The notes beneath the pieces are model-generated. The model ran no database searches. It saw nothing but the letters and a program-made list of their open reading frames with translations, and had not been told where the DNA came from. A stretch of 64,000 nt of DNA, taken from contig JAKFUG010000008.1 of the NCBI GenBank assembly GCA_021732785.1, positions 62,001 to 126,000 of the forward strand, given 5' to 3'. Origin of the DNA: Planctomycetaceae bacterium. GTDB lineage: Bacteria; Planctomycetota; Planctomycetia; Planctomycetales; Planctomycetaceae. Each line of letters begins with the position of its first letter. Positions within the stretch are counted from its first letter, which is position 1. The translations under genes were made by a program, and so were the position numbers. Positions 28,123-36,578 of the stretch are shown here, in pieces.

Positions 28123-28519
28123 GGAAACCGACAACGCTTGCCGCTTCGCAGGAGGCACAGCGCGATGAGCCTGCTGCGATGCGAGCTGCGTCGTGCGATT
28201 TCGTTCTGCTGATTTAGGCAGATTGGGATGGGTTTGTCACGCAGCGTGAGTTTTCTGATTGCTCAGAAGATCCCGAACGTACCAGATACAACGATGCCGT
28301 AGAATTTTCAACGGATCGCAAGCCGTTATTGTCCAAAAGGTTGTGAAAGGCGGTGCGAGTCGCAAAGCAGTCATAAATAGACTGATTGCGCGGTCTGACG
28401 GTGGCCGAAGTTTGTTATGCGAATGGATCGAATTTCGACCGGCGATTTTGAGGGTGACGGTGCGCCGTCGCCGTTGGTCGTTTCCACGATCTCCATTCAT
28501 CGACCCAGGGAGGGGAACG
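28123..28519. other. Divergent promoter region between topoisomerase and secreted-protein operon
   Basis: About 400 bp without a supportable gene. A reading frame crosses it to join the 28520 gene, but that part is Arg-rich and lacks protein-like composition. It should contain promoters for both directions; no operator or riboswitch is recognised. Confidence 0.4.
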
Positions 28520-29014
28520 ATGTTGCTCCGAATCAGTTGCACCATGCCGGGCACGGTGCTGCTTGCCACGTTGCTGATGCCGTCGACTTGGGCGCAGGAT
28601 GGCTCCGCTCCGGGGCGATTGGACTTGGTGGCGCAACCGATCTCGGCGTCGCAAGGCCTCGTGGCACCGATGCCCGTGGGACCGCAGCCGGGGGCCCCGA
28701 TTGTTGCTCCGATGCAGCAGGGTTATGTCCATCTCGGTGCTCCGCTCTACCCGTCGCCGCGGACGAATATTCCGCCCTGGACCGGGGTGACCGTGGTGCC
28801 AACGCCGGCACTCGCGCCGCACGAAATGCTCTACCCGCACACCTACCGGGCGATCTACCCGCCGTATTACCACCGCGTCAAAGGTGGCTACATCTGGACA
28901 CCGTTCGGGATGCGGTCTCATGAAAAATGGGAACTGCAGGGAACGCAGGTGCAAGTCAAATATCGTTCCGAGTTCCCGGTCTTGAAGCCATTCCACCCGC
29001 CGTATATGAAGTAA
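28520..29014 (+). CDS. Secreted Pro/Tyr-rich protein, first gene of a four-gene set
   Basis: 164 residues; signal peptide MLLRISCTMPGTVLLATLLMPSTWAQ. The mature part opens with a Pro/Ala/Gln-rich linker (about 27-95) and ends in a compact aromatic region: YPHTYRAIYPPYYHRVKGGY, WTPFGMRSHEKWE, KYRSEFPVLKPFHPPYMK. No known domain recognised. ATG at 28520 has AGGGAGGGG upstream, which settles the start over longer frames. Genes at 29067, 29487 and 30153 follow on the same strand with similar export signals, and the set ends in a terminator at 30912. A structural envelope or matrix role is inference only. Confidence 0.78.
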   Translation: MLLRISCTMPGTVLLATLLMPSTWAQDGSAPGRLDLVAQPISASQGLVAPMPVGPQPGAPIVAPMQQGYVHLGAPLYPSPRTNIPPWTGVTVVPTPALAPHEMLYPHTYRAIYPPYYHRVKGGYIWTPFGMRSHEKWELQGTQVQVKYRSEFPVLKPFHPPYMK

Positions 29015-29066
29015 TCTGACGCTGCGGAAAAGGGTCGAGGCGACGCTCCGTTCCGGGGGGAACACG

Positions 29067-29378
29067 ATGCGACGAACATGCTTGCTCTTCGGCTTGATTG
29101 GCTTCGGCCTGATCGCACCCGCGATCACAGAAGCAGGTCCGCCGGTGCATACACCGCGGAAATACGAGTTTCCCGCGAGCGGTCGCTGGGGTTATGTCCC
29201 CACGTGGCGCGATGTCGACCCGGACACGTTGCCTCCCTTGCGGCAACGGACCCTGGCGAAGAGCCTGCGGTGCGAAGATCGGTTCCGCAGCTACTTTGGC
29301 GATTACATTTTCATGCGTCCCGGCACCGAGATGCAGTACACGTGGGATGTCCCTTCGTACAAACGGTCGGCGTATTAA
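29067..29378 (+). CDS. Small secreted aromatic-rich protein, second gene of the set
   Basis: 103 residues: signal peptide (MRRTCLLFGLIGFGLIAPAITEA), then GPPVHTPRKYEFPASGRWGYVPTWRDVDPDTLPPLRQRT and a C-terminal FRSYFGDYIFMRPGTEMQYTWDVPSYKRSAY. Rich in Tyr, Pro, Arg and Trp; a single mature Cys. No family recognised. ATG at 29067 follows GGGGGGAAC. It is 52 bp after the first gene and 108 bp before the third, consistent with one transcript. Confidence 0.75.
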   Translation: MRRTCLLFGLIGFGLIAPAITEAGPPVHTPRKYEFPASGRWGYVPTWRDVDPDTLPPLRQRTLAKSLRCEDRFRSYFGDYIFMRPGTEMQYTWDVPSYKRSAY

Positions 29379-29486
29379 GTTTGCAATCGATTTGGAAGCG
29401 AACCTGCGGGCCGACATTGTTGCCCGATGAAAAACTGCACGAAGCCCCGACGCTCTCCCTGTGGAAGCGTGTTGAAGGAAGAGAAC

Positions 29487-30053
29487 ATGATTCGCGCCTC
29501 GACCAATCCGTGGCGATGCCTGGGAGCCTGCACGCTCTTGCTCGCTGCCGCTGCCGCTGCGCCGTTGCTTGCCGACGATGCTCCCGCCGCGGGGGTGGTG
29601 CGGATCTCGAAGCCGGCGGCGGTCACCGTCCGGGCCCAGTCGGAAATGGTCATGCCCGCTGGCGGCCATTCAGAAGTGATCATGTCGAGCACGGACTGTC
29701 CGAACGGCGATTGCGACTTTGGCGACGGTCATGGTCGCCAATACAAGTACGGCTGGCCGCAACGCAATTACGATACCGGCTATTCGATGAAGCAATACTT
29801 TCGCTGCAAGTTCGGTTACTTCATTCCCACGGGGAATGGGGGAGCCGGGGCACCGTTGATCGGATCGTATGCCCGCGTCTATCCGCAGGATCCGAGCTAC
29901 TTCGATCAACGCGATGGCCAGTTGTGGGCCGCTCAAGGCTACGGCGTGCCGGTGGCAGTGCCTCTCGCGCCGGTCGTGGGACATCAATACAACTATAGCT
30001 GGGGAACGCCTTCGAGCCGGTTGACGCCGATCTCGCGTCTGGCTCCGCAGTAA
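29487..30053 (+). CDS. Secreted protein with GVVRIS motif, third gene of the set
   Basis: 188 residues. Signal peptide with a long Ala run (LGACTLLLAAAAAAPLLADD), then PAAGVVRISKPAAVTV, a DCPNGDC pair of cysteines followed by a Gly/His/Asp stretch, and an aromatic C-terminal half (QYKYGWPQRNYDTGYSMKQYF, VYPQDPSYF, HQYNYSWG). The GVVRI motif after the signal and the DCP cysteine block are shared with the next gene, so the two are probably paralogues. Start is ATG at 29487 with AAGGAAGAG upstream; a longer frame from 29427 adds a poorly signal-like N-terminus. No domain recognised. Confidence 0.75.
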   Translation: MIRASTNPWRCLGACTLLLAAAAAAPLLADDAPAAGVVRISKPAAVTVRAQSEMVMPAGGHSEVIMSSTDCPNGDCDFGDGHGRQYKYGWPQRNYDTGYSMKQYFRCKFGYFIPTGNGGAGAPLIGSYARVYPQDPSYFDQRDGQLWAAQGYGVPVAVPLAPVVGHQYNYSWGTPSSRLTPISRLAPQ

Positions 30054-30152
30054 GACGTCGGGGCGGGGGTCCCGCCCTCCCTTTCTGCTTGAGATTTTGA
30101 ATGAACGATCGGAGCCTTTGCCCCGATTCCTTGCAGATCAAAGGCCGAGTCC

Positions 30153-30881
30153 ATGCCTGGAATGAATTGGAAGCGTTTGAGCGTGCTGGCCTGTGCCGTC
30201 GCTCTCAGCCCGGTGACGGCGCTACTAGCACAAGAGATGCCCGGCGCAGGGGTTGTTCGCATCACCGACCGGGGGGTGAAGAATGTCGGCATGCAGGTGC
30301 CCGGGCAGTACCACGCGATGCCCGCCGCCGCGATGATGGGTCAACCGCAAGGAACCTTCTCCGGCGATTGCCCCGAATGTTATGGCGGCAAACATGGCAA
30401 GATCGGCGGCAGCGGCTCCTTCCAGGAACACTACTGCTCGCACTCGCCAGATCATGGTTTCTCGGTCCCCGGCAAATGGCCGATTCATCGCCGCGGGGTG
30501 CAATACACGAACTTCTATCCCCACACCTGGGCGGGCATGGAAGGACCAGCGACGGGCGAAGTCCCGAATTATCCGATGGTCTACATGCCGACGGATACAA
30601 CCCAGCTTGGGTTCTACTCGCAGCATGTGCCGTTCTGGCAGCCGCAACCCAATCCGATGCCGCGGCGTCCGATTCCGGCTCAGTGGCACAATTATGCCCC
30701 GACCGTGTCCGCTTCGGACTGGGGAAACAGCTATAGCAAAGGTGGCATGAACGGTGGCTATTGCCCCGCCGAGGGGACGACGATCACCACCACGCCCACG
30801 CCCATCGTCACGCAGCCCGCCCCTGTCCAGGCCGCGCCCGAAGCACCGAAGCCGCTGCCGCCCGGTCCGGACGGTGCATAA
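30153..30881 (+). CDS. Secreted protein with GVVRIT motif, fourth gene of the set
   Basis: 242 residues. Signal peptide MPGMNWKRLSVLACAVALSPVTALLAQ, then PGAGVVRITDRGVKNVG, a DCPECYGGKHGKIGG block (Cys pair, Gly/His/Lys), HYCSHSPDHGF, and an aromatic/Pro-rich region (YTNFYPHTWAGMEG, YSQHVPFWQPQPNPMPRR). The C-terminus is a Thr/Pro/Ala tail (TTTPTPIVTQPAPVQAAPEAPK) likely disordered or wall-spanning. Shares GVVRI and DCP blocks with the 29487 product. Followed by the terminator at 30912, closing the set. Confidence 0.77.
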   Translation: MPGMNWKRLSVLACAVALSPVTALLAQEMPGAGVVRITDRGVKNVGMQVPGQYHAMPAAAMMGQPQGTFSGDCPECYGGKHGKIGGSGSFQEHYCSHSPDHGFSVPGKWPIHRRGVQYTNFYPHTWAGMEGPATGEVPNYPMVYMPTDTTQLGFYSQHVPFWQPQPNPMPRRPIPAQWHNYAPTVSASDWGNSYSKGGMNGGYCPAEGTTITTTPTPIVTQPAPVQAAPEAPKPLPPGPDGA

Positions 30882-30911
30882 CCCAAGATTCAACGAAGTC
30901 CGTTTCCCGCG

Positions 30912-30960
30912 AACAGGGGGAGTGTCACTGTGTGTGATGCTCCCCCTGTTTGTTTTTTTT
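30912..30960. terminator. Strong terminator shared by convergent genes and overlapping one coding end
   Basis: 17-bp arms AACAGGGGGAGTGTCAC (30912-30928) and GTGATGCTCCCCCTGTT (30934-30950), two mismatches, 5-nt loop, then TGTTTTTTTT on the plus strand. It closes the secreted-protein set. The last ten codons and stop of the TPR gene on the other strand lie inside it. Confidence 0.9.
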
Positions 30961-33462
30961 CGCCACAGTGATCCGCTCCTGCAAACGGTCCCACTCGGCA
31001 TTGAGCCGGTCATCACCGACCTGCAGCAACCGCGTGAGTTTGAGCAGTTTCTCCGCGTCGTCGAGTTCGCCGAGTGCCAGGCATTGCGTGATCACAGCCT
31101 GCCGCGCGGAGTGCCATGCCGGACTTCCCTCGACGGCGTTTTTCTCGATGCGCTGCCAAGTCTGTTTGGCCAGTCGGTGCGCTTCCAGACGATCCACCTG
31201 CATCAACGATTCGGCCAGTTGGCGCAGGCGGGCGGAATCCTTGCCGAACGTCTTCGCGAGCTGTTCCACCTGTGTGGTGACCACGGCCCAGCGTCCGGTC
31301 CGCATCGTTGATCGCAGCGCGGCGAAGTCGAACGCCGCCTGTTCCGCGGGGGTCAGCTTTTCGCGAACTGCCGACAATCGTTGCACGGCATCATCGAACA
31401 ACCGACTCAGTTCGATCGTTTCTTTCCCACCCTGCGCCGCGGTGAGTTGATCGAGTCCCAGCACGACCGTTAGCAGCGACTGCGGGGGATCTGTCGGGAC
31501 TTTATCCAACAGCGATCGGGCATCGGGTGACTTGCCCGTCCCGGCGAGTGTTGTGAGACGCAGGGGCAATGCCGCCATGCAGACAGCGTTCCACGCGGCC
31601 GATTGCCCCTGATGCTTGAGGACGGCATCGAGCATGCGATCGGTCGCGGCATAATCGGGCGGGTCGGCGCGCAACAGAAACCGGCCGTACGACAGCAGGG
31701 CATCGCCGTGTTCCGGCGTCCAATCGGCCGGTCGCGGGAAGGATTGAATCCGGGCTTCCAACTGTTCGCGAGTGTCCTGATAGAACTCATTCCACGGGCG
31801 ATCATTGGCATGCAGCCGCTGCATGATGACCTCCGCACAACGCGCCGCTCCCGCCAAGGCGGCTAATCCGCGGGCATGGTCGGCGGGGATCGCGAGATAC
31901 AACGGCAGCGCCTGCGTGGCTTGTAAGCGCTGTTCTTCCAAAGCCGCGTACATGAATCGGGCATCGGCCGCGGTCGGGTCGTTGGAGAATCGCTGGAGAT
32001 GTTCCTGCAAAGCGGCGGTGTAGGTTTCCCGTCGCGACTGCGTTTTCTGCTGTTCGTACAACTTGCCGAGAGCGAAGGCTTCCAGCAAGTGAGCCGAAGC
32101 GGCCCGCGCGGACATGGCCGCCGGGGGGGCGATCGCGCGGAATTGCTCGACGGCTTCGTCGTACCGTTCCATTTCCAGCAGGATGGAACCGCGCGTGTAA
32201 GCGAGGTCGTCGATCACTTCCGGTTTCTTGAGTTGGCGTGCCTGGCTTATGGCTTCGGCGTATAAATCAATCGCGGCGGCCGGTCGCTTGCTGAGGTATT
32301 CCGACTTCGCCTTTTGAACGAGGCGTTCGAGTTCCGGGCCGAAGGTTCGTTGAGTTTCATCGCCGCGGAGCAACTTGCGGCCCCAGCGATTCCACGGCGG
32401 TCCGGCTTGCTGATCCATCTTTTCGATGACGGCATTGGCTTCGGCCACCAGTTCGTCCGCGAGTTTGGCATCCTTGCGCTCGGTCGCTGCCTGCCGCATG
32501 GCCTTCAATGTCAACAACTGGGCGTACCACAATTCGCCCTGCCAGACGAGACGCGCCCGCCGGGTCTCCAGCAGGAATTCCGCGGCCGCTAACGGCTGGC
32601 CTTGATCCAGCCAGGTTCGTACTCGCACGGCATCAACGGCGTCGCGCAAGTCACCGGGCAGCGGCGGATCGATTTTTGCCAGCGCGGCGAACATCTTGTC
32701 GGCACTGTCAAAATTTCTTTGTAAGCGCGTGACATCGGCGATGCCCAACTTCGCCTGAATATCCCGCCGCGGGTCGTTCAGCCCGGTAAACGCCGCGCGA
32801 AACGTTCGGTCGGCTTCGATCAAATCCGTTGTCCGTTCGGGGGCGTCTTTCGGCATGAGCACAGCGCGATCGCGCAGGGCTTGCCCGAGAGCAATCCGTA
32901 ACGACTGCACGAATTGTCGGGCTTCGAACAGGGATAACTGCGCCGCTCGTGGACGTCCCTGACGAAGTTGTTCGTCGAGCTGCGCGATGACCGGCTGCAA
33001 CGCTTTGATGGCGGACGTGGCCGCATTCCGCGCGGCATCCCGCAGCATTTCATCGAACGGGGCGAGCTCCGCTTCCTGTCGCAACGCCGCGGCCTGGGCG
33101 GCATAAGCCAGGCCGATTTGTCCGGCAATCAATTCGCCGCGTACGAGTTCCGGCCGTTGTTGAGCTTCCGTCAGCACTTCCCGCGCTTGTTGCCACAGTT
33201 CGTCATCTTGCGGCGGTCCGATCATGACCGCATGCGCGACCAGCGTTTTCGAGAGTTCCACCACGAAGGCGGTTCGCAGCGCGGGTTCCAGTTTTGGATC
33301 GGCCAATCGACCCAGGGCGTAACTTTCCGCGACGGTCAACAACCCTCGCGCTCGCAGACCATCGAAGTACGCCGGGAGTTCCTCCTCGGCAAACGAAGCG
33401 GTGGTGGCAAAAAAGATCGCCATCCCCAGCCACATCCCGCGGACCGCCGTGACGAATCGCAT
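30925..33462 (-). CDS. Secreted TPR-rich protein
   Basis: 845 residues with signal peptide (MRFVTAVRGMWLGMAIFFATTASFAEE) followed almost entirely by helical repeats with TPR character (for example YDEAVEQFRAI, DLYAEAISQARQLKKPE, ALPLYLAIPADHARGLAALAGAARCAE, GELDDAEKLLKL). No catalytic domain seen. Likely a periplasmic protein-interaction scaffold; partners unknown. It is convergent with the secreted aromatic-rich set, and its C-terminal KKNKQGEHHTQ is encoded by that set's terminator, so the tail is probably not conserved. Divergent from the GYF_2 gene across 270 bp. Confidence 0.82.
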   Translation of the reverse strand: MRFVTAVRGMWLGMAIFFATTASFAEEELPAYFDGLRARGLLTVAESYALGRLADPKLEPALRTAFVVELSKTLVAHAVMIGPPQDDELWQQAREVLTEAQQRPELVRGELIAGQIGLAYAAQAAALRQEAELAPFDEMLRDAARNAATSAIKALQPVIAQLDEQLRQGRPRAAQLSLFEARQFVQSLRIALGQALRDRAVLMPKDAPERTTDLIEADRTFRAAFTGLNDPRRDIQAKLGIADVTRLQRNFDSADKMFAALAKIDPPLPGDLRDAVDAVRVRTWLDQGQPLAAAEFLLETRRARLVWQGELWYAQLLTLKAMRQAATERKDAKLADELVAEANAVIEKMDQQAGPPWNRWGRKLLRGDETQRTFGPELERLVQKAKSEYLSKRPAAAIDLYAEAISQARQLKKPEVIDDLAYTRGSILLEMERYDEAVEQFRAIAPPAAMSARAASAHLLEAFALGKLYEQQKTQSRRETYTAALQEHLQRFSNDPTAADARFMYAALEEQRLQATQALPLYLAIPADHARGLAALAGAARCAEVIMQRLHANDRPWNEFYQDTREQLEARIQSFPRPADWTPEHGDALLSYGRFLLRADPPDYAATDRMLDAVLKHQGQSAAWNAVCMAALPLRLTTLAGTGKSPDARSLLDKVPTDPPQSLLTVVLGLDQLTAAQGGKETIELSRLFDDAVQRLSAVREKLTPAEQAAFDFAALRSTMRTGRWAVVTTQVEQLAKTFGKDSARLRQLAESLMQVDRLEAHRLAKQTWQRIEKNAVEGSPAWHSARQAVITQCLALGELDDAEKLLKLTRLLQVGDDRLNAEWDRLQERITVAKKNKQGEHHTQ

Positions 33463-33732
33463 GTCTGCCCCCCGGAATCCCCAGACACATTGGCCTCAGG
33501 ATGTGTCCGAGTCTATCGAATTTCGCGACATGCGCCAGCAGCGGTTTCGATGCCACTCCCGTCACGGGTCGCGATCGAAGTCCGATTGGCAAGTCCGGCG
33601 ACCGCAACTTGGAACTTTCTTACCATCCGACCGCGGAATTCTCTTCGTGAACCAGGAATTCGTGGTTTATTCTGGCGGAGAATTCCGATCCCGCTCGACA
33701 CCGACGGCCTGCGCTGTCCGAAGGAGACTGCC

Positions 33733-34278
33733 ATGGCGAAAGAATGGTACTTTCAGGTGATGGGTGCCGAAGTGGGGCCCGTATCATCGACCGAATTAAA
33801 GCAGCGCGTGTTGCGCGGACAAGTCCAGCCCGACACGCTGGTGCGGGGCGCTCCCGATGGCAAATGGCAAACGGCCGACCGGATTAAAGGCTTGATCGAT
33901 GCGCCGCCTCCGGCACCCATCGCCGCTCCGAGCACGTTGAAATCGGCTTCCTCGCCGATCGATTCACGGCTGGCGATGACCGACACGGCCGACAGCATTC
34001 CGCTCGCGGGAATGTCGACCGGCGAACGGACGTATCATGTGCAGGGAGACACCGCGGTGGAGGTCACCCCTCCCGACGAACCCGTGTCCGGCGAATACGA
34101 CTTCTTTCAGTTCGTGGGGTTTGAGCAGGCGCTCGGCTTGCAATTGCATCGCGCGCTGATGGACCATTGCCGGAAGCAACATCTAACTTTGACGGAAGCC
34201 ACCCGTCGAGCCTTGGCGGACTTTATCGGCCGCAAAGATCTGCTGGAATCCGCGTCGTCCGAACCGCAGCCCGATTGA
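33733..34278 (+). CDS. GYF_2 (DUF4339) domain protein
   Basis: 181 residues. Residues 4-55 are a GYF_2 domain: WYFQVMGAEVGPVSSTELKQRVLRGQVQPDTLVRG...KWQTADRI, a fold that binds proline-rich peptides and in planctomycetes usually sits at the N-terminus of diverse proteins. A Pro/Ala linker follows (about 57-75), then a less clear C-terminal region (SGEYDFFQFVGFEQALGLQLHRALMDHCRKQHLTLTEATRRALADFIGR) that may be helical. No transmembrane helix seen, which is less common for this family. ATG at 33733 has AAGGAG 7 nt upstream. Confidence 0.88.
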   Translation: MAKEWYFQVMGAEVGPVSSTELKQRVLRGQVQPDTLVRGAPDGKWQTADRIKGLIDAPPPAPIAAPSTLKSASSPIDSRLAMTDTADSIPLAGMSTGERTYHVQGDTAVEVTPPDEPVSGEYDFFQFVGFEQALGLQLHRALMDHCRKQHLTLTEATRRALADFIGRKDLLESASSEPQPD

Positions 34279-34354
34279 TTGTGTTGTCCGACGGACTCCG
34301 CTGTAATGGTGGGAGATGCTGTCAACGGAACGGGGTTCCACAGGAGAGTCGGTC

Positions 34355-34636
34355 ATGCCTTTGCCAATGAAGACGCTGCGGGAAGTGGCGGCGGAATTAG
34401 GGATGCCGGAGGCCGAAATCAAAGTCATGGTCGACATGCGCAAGATTCGCGCGGTGTGGAAAAGCAGCAAGCTGATGATCGCCCCGGACGAAATCGCCAA
34501 GTTGCGTCGTCTGCGCAAAACGCTGCCGGAGTCCGAACAGCGCGCGGCCACACCGGAACCAGTGAAACCCGCCGCACCGAAAAAAGTCGTCCCGCGTCAA
34601 CCCGCGGTCAAGTTGCCACCCCCGCCGCCGAAATGA
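34355..34636 (+). CDS. Small helix-turn-helix protein
   Basis: 93 residues. The first ~60 (MKTLREVAAELGMPEAEIKVMVDMRKIRAVWKSSKLMIAPDEIAKLRRLR) look like an excisionase/MerR-type winged helix in which LREVAAELGMPEAEIKVMV forms the helix-turn-helix. The tail is Lys/Pro-rich (PVKPAAPKKVVPRQPAVKLPPPPPK), perhaps a disordered DNA- or partner-binding extension. ATG at 34355 has AGGAG 9 nt upstream. It converges on the ParDE module 19 bp away. Family assignment rests on pattern only. Confidence 0.65.
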   Translation: MPLPMKTLREVAAELGMPEAEIKVMVDMRKIRAVWKSSKLMIAPDEIAKLRRLRKTLPESEQRAATPEPVKPAAPKKVVPRQPAVKLPPPPPK

Positions 34637-34655
34637 GTGGATTTGTCGAGTCTTT

Positions 34656-34958
34656 TCAGATTTCTTCTTCCAGTTGCCTGGCCACATCACGTGCTCCATG
34701 CAACAAGCGAATGATTTCTATGCCATCCTCCAATGGGCGATAGAAAATCAGCCAGTTCTGAAATTCGCGAACGGGCCACACTCGAATGCCGTCAGGGCTC
34801 CACGCAAACCCGCGCTCAGGCGACGAGGCCAGGATTTGAAAAGTCCGGTCGACGGAGTCGAGAAATCGTTCCGCAACAACAGGACTTTGCCGGGCAAGAT
34901 AGACGAGTTGCTCGTCGATATCTCGGTCGGCTCGCTGGCGAATGACCAGCCGGCTCAC
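34656..34958 (-). CDS. parE: RelE/ParE family toxin
   Basis: 100-residue toxin of a type II toxin-antitoxin pair. Seen: MSRLVIRQRADRDIDEQLVYLARQSPVVAERFLDSVDRTFQILASSPERGF and the C-terminal GIRVWPVREFQNWLIFYRPLEDGIEIIRLLHGARD, which is the ParE pattern (ParE members usually target DNA gyrase; RelE members cut mRNA). The REFQNWLIFYR block favours ParE. Its start overlaps the antitoxin stop by 4 nt at 34955-34958, so translation is coupled. Confidence 0.9.
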   Translation of the reverse strand: MSRLVIRQRADRDIDEQLVYLARQSPVVAERFLDSVDRTFQILASSPERGFAWSPDGIRVWPVREFQNWLIFYRPLEDGIEIIRLLHGARDVARQLEEEI

Positions 34959-35209
34959 GGGGCCGACTCCGGCGTAACAGACGCAATCAACTCCCGTTTT
35001 TGCGCTAACCAGTTGGACGGCATGTCGATCGCGGGCGACGCCAATCCCTCTGCCAGTGCGGCTTCAATACTCGCGCGCGTCGAATCGCGGCGATCCGCCT
35101 CGATCAAATGCTCGACGAACGCTGCCGCATCCGTGAACCCACGGGCATGCGCCTGCTCCGCGGCATACTTCGCCAGCGGTTCACGGACGGATAACGTTTC
35201 CTGCGACAT
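34955..35209 (-). CDS. parD: ParD-like antitoxin
   Basis: 84-residue antitoxin directly upstream of the ParE toxin. The N-terminal part (SQETLSVREPLAKYAAEQAHARGFTDAAAFVEHLIEADRRDSTRASIEAALAEGLASP) fits the ParD/CopG ribbon-helix-helix plan; the C-terminal part (~55-84) would be the toxin-binding segment. Start ATG at 35209 has GGGAG 6 nt upstream. ParD proteins usually repress their own promoter; no operator was identified. The pair is intact and without flanking repeats. Confidence 0.85.
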   Translation of the reverse strand: MSQETLSVREPLAKYAAEQAHARGFTDAAAFVEHLIEADRRDSTRASIEAALAEGLASPAIDMPSNWLAQKRELIASVTPESAP

Positions 35210-35288
35210 GACTCACTCCCTTTGGATTCAGTGAGCATATCCCGTCACATCGCTGCGTGTACAGCAAACTTGGCCGCGATCCAGACAG

Positions 35289-36275
35289 CTACGCCGCCTT
35301 CCGGACCGATTCGAACGCCGGGATCGATCGTTGCTCGAAGTTCAGCGTGTTGCGAATCGCATAATTCGGCATGCCGCGGACTTCAAAGTAGATGCGGGCG
35401 CAGAGTTCACCCAGCATCCCGAGCACCAGAAACTGCACGCCAACCATCGCGGCGACGGCGGTGAGCATCAACAGCGGATTGCCGGTCATGTCGACGCCGT
35501 TCATCAGCTTCATCCACAACGTGGCGATGCCGGACAGGCCGCTCGCCGCGCCGCAGAAGAGGCCGATCATGCCGAACAGCTTCATCGGGCTGGCGGAGTA
35601 ATGGATGAAATACTTGACCGTCATCAGGTCGAGAATCACACGGGTCGTGCGCGAGAGCCCGTACTTCGAGACGCCGTGTTGCCGAGCGTGATGGTTGGTG
35701 ACCACTTCGCAACACTTCGCTCCGCGCCAGTGCGCGAGGATGGTGATGAAGCGGTGCATCTCGCCGTAAAGCTGCAATTCCTGGGCGATTTCCGTTTTGA
35801 TGACCTTCAGCGCACAGCCGAGATCCTTCACCGGGAACCCGGTCACCTTCGAGATCAGCCAGTTGGCCATCACCGAGGGTAACCGCCGATGCAGAAACGC
35901 GTCCTGCCGTTTTTTTCGCCAGCCGTGAATCAGGTCATAGCCTTCATCGAGCTTGGCGAGCATCATCGGGATATCGTTGGGGTCGTTCTGCATGTCGCCG
36001 TCGAGAAGCACGGTCACTTCCATCGACGCGGCTTGTATCCCGGCCTGCATCGCCGCGGTCTGGCCGTAATTCTTGCGGAATTCGATGACTTTCACGCACT
36101 GATCTTCGCTCGCCAGCTTGGCCAGGGCTTTGGTCGAGCCGTCTTTCGATCCGTCGTTGACGAGGATCAATTCGTACGGTTGATCCAGCGTCTGGAGCAC
36201 ATCGGTCAGCGCCCGGTGCAACAGCGGGATGTTTTCCTCTTCATTGTAAATCGGTACGACCACCGACACGCCCAT
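35289..36275 (-). CDS. Family 2 glycosyltransferase, polyisoprenyl-phosphate type (DPM1/ArnC-like)
   Basis: 328-residue membrane glycosyltransferase. GT-A domain: VVVPIYNEEENIPLLHRAL, VNDGSKDGSTKAL, YGQTAAMQAGIQ, the metal-binding LLDGDMQNDPND (DxD region) and GWRKKRQD. The C-terminal ~80 residues hold two membrane helices typical of transferases that load a sugar onto undecaprenyl phosphate. Start ATG at 36275 has AGGGA 6 nt upstream; a longer frame starts at 36305. Such enzymes usually feed GT-C transferases or flippases; candidates in this window are at 52672 and 55559, but distant. Confidence 0.92.
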   Translation of the reverse strand: MGVSVVVPIYNEEENIPLLHRALTDVLQTLDQPYELILVNDGSKDGSTKALAKLASEDQCVKVIEFRKNYGQTAAMQAGIQAASMEVTVLLDGDMQNDPNDIPMMLAKLDEGYDLIHGWRKKRQDAFLHRRLPSVMANWLISKVTGFPVKDLGCALKVIKTEIAQELQLYGEMHRFITILAHWRGAKCCEVVTNHHARQHGVSKYGLSRTTRVILDLMTVKYFIHYSASPMKLFGMIGLFCGAASGLSGIATLWMKLMNGVDMTGNPLLMLTAVAAMVGVQFLVLGMLGELCARIYFEVRGMPNYAIRNTLNFEQRSIPAFESVRKAA

Positions 36276-36390
36276 GATGCATCCCTGCGCAATAACCCAC
36301 GGCACCGCCCCAATCCGTGGGCGATGATTTTCCGCCAGTGTGGCAGAAGAGCCGAAATCGGTAAAGACGAATCTGGAGTGGGCATCATTG

Positions 36391-36555
36391 GGGGTGGCTC
36401 AGATGGCGTGCAGCCATCTGGGGCGGCGCAGCCGCAAAGAGGTTTTGTTACAACGGGTCCGAGTTTGGAACAGTGTCGTTATTTGGACGATTTGCGTGAT
36501 GGCCTCTATGTGGCTGCGCCACCCCAGATTGCCAGAGGCAATCTGAGCCACCCGG
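36391..36555. repeat. BIME-like repeat A flanking the RAYT gene
   Basis: 165 bp. The outer left unit (GGGGTGGCTCAGATGGC...GCCATCTGGGGCGGCGCAGCC) and the outer right unit (GGCTGCGCCACCCCAGATTGCC...GGCAATCTGAGCCACCC) are inverted copies of one palindromic REP unit, separated by about 75 bp. About 90 percent identical to repeat B at 37109. Confidence 0.92.
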
Positions 36556-36578
36556 ATTTGTTAATCGCGGAATCTGTC

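Noticed and set aside
35889-36578. N-terminal extension of the RAYT reading frame upstream of 36579
   Set aside because: The family N-terminus begins at 36579, the extension crosses REP pair A and lies opposite the GT2 gene.
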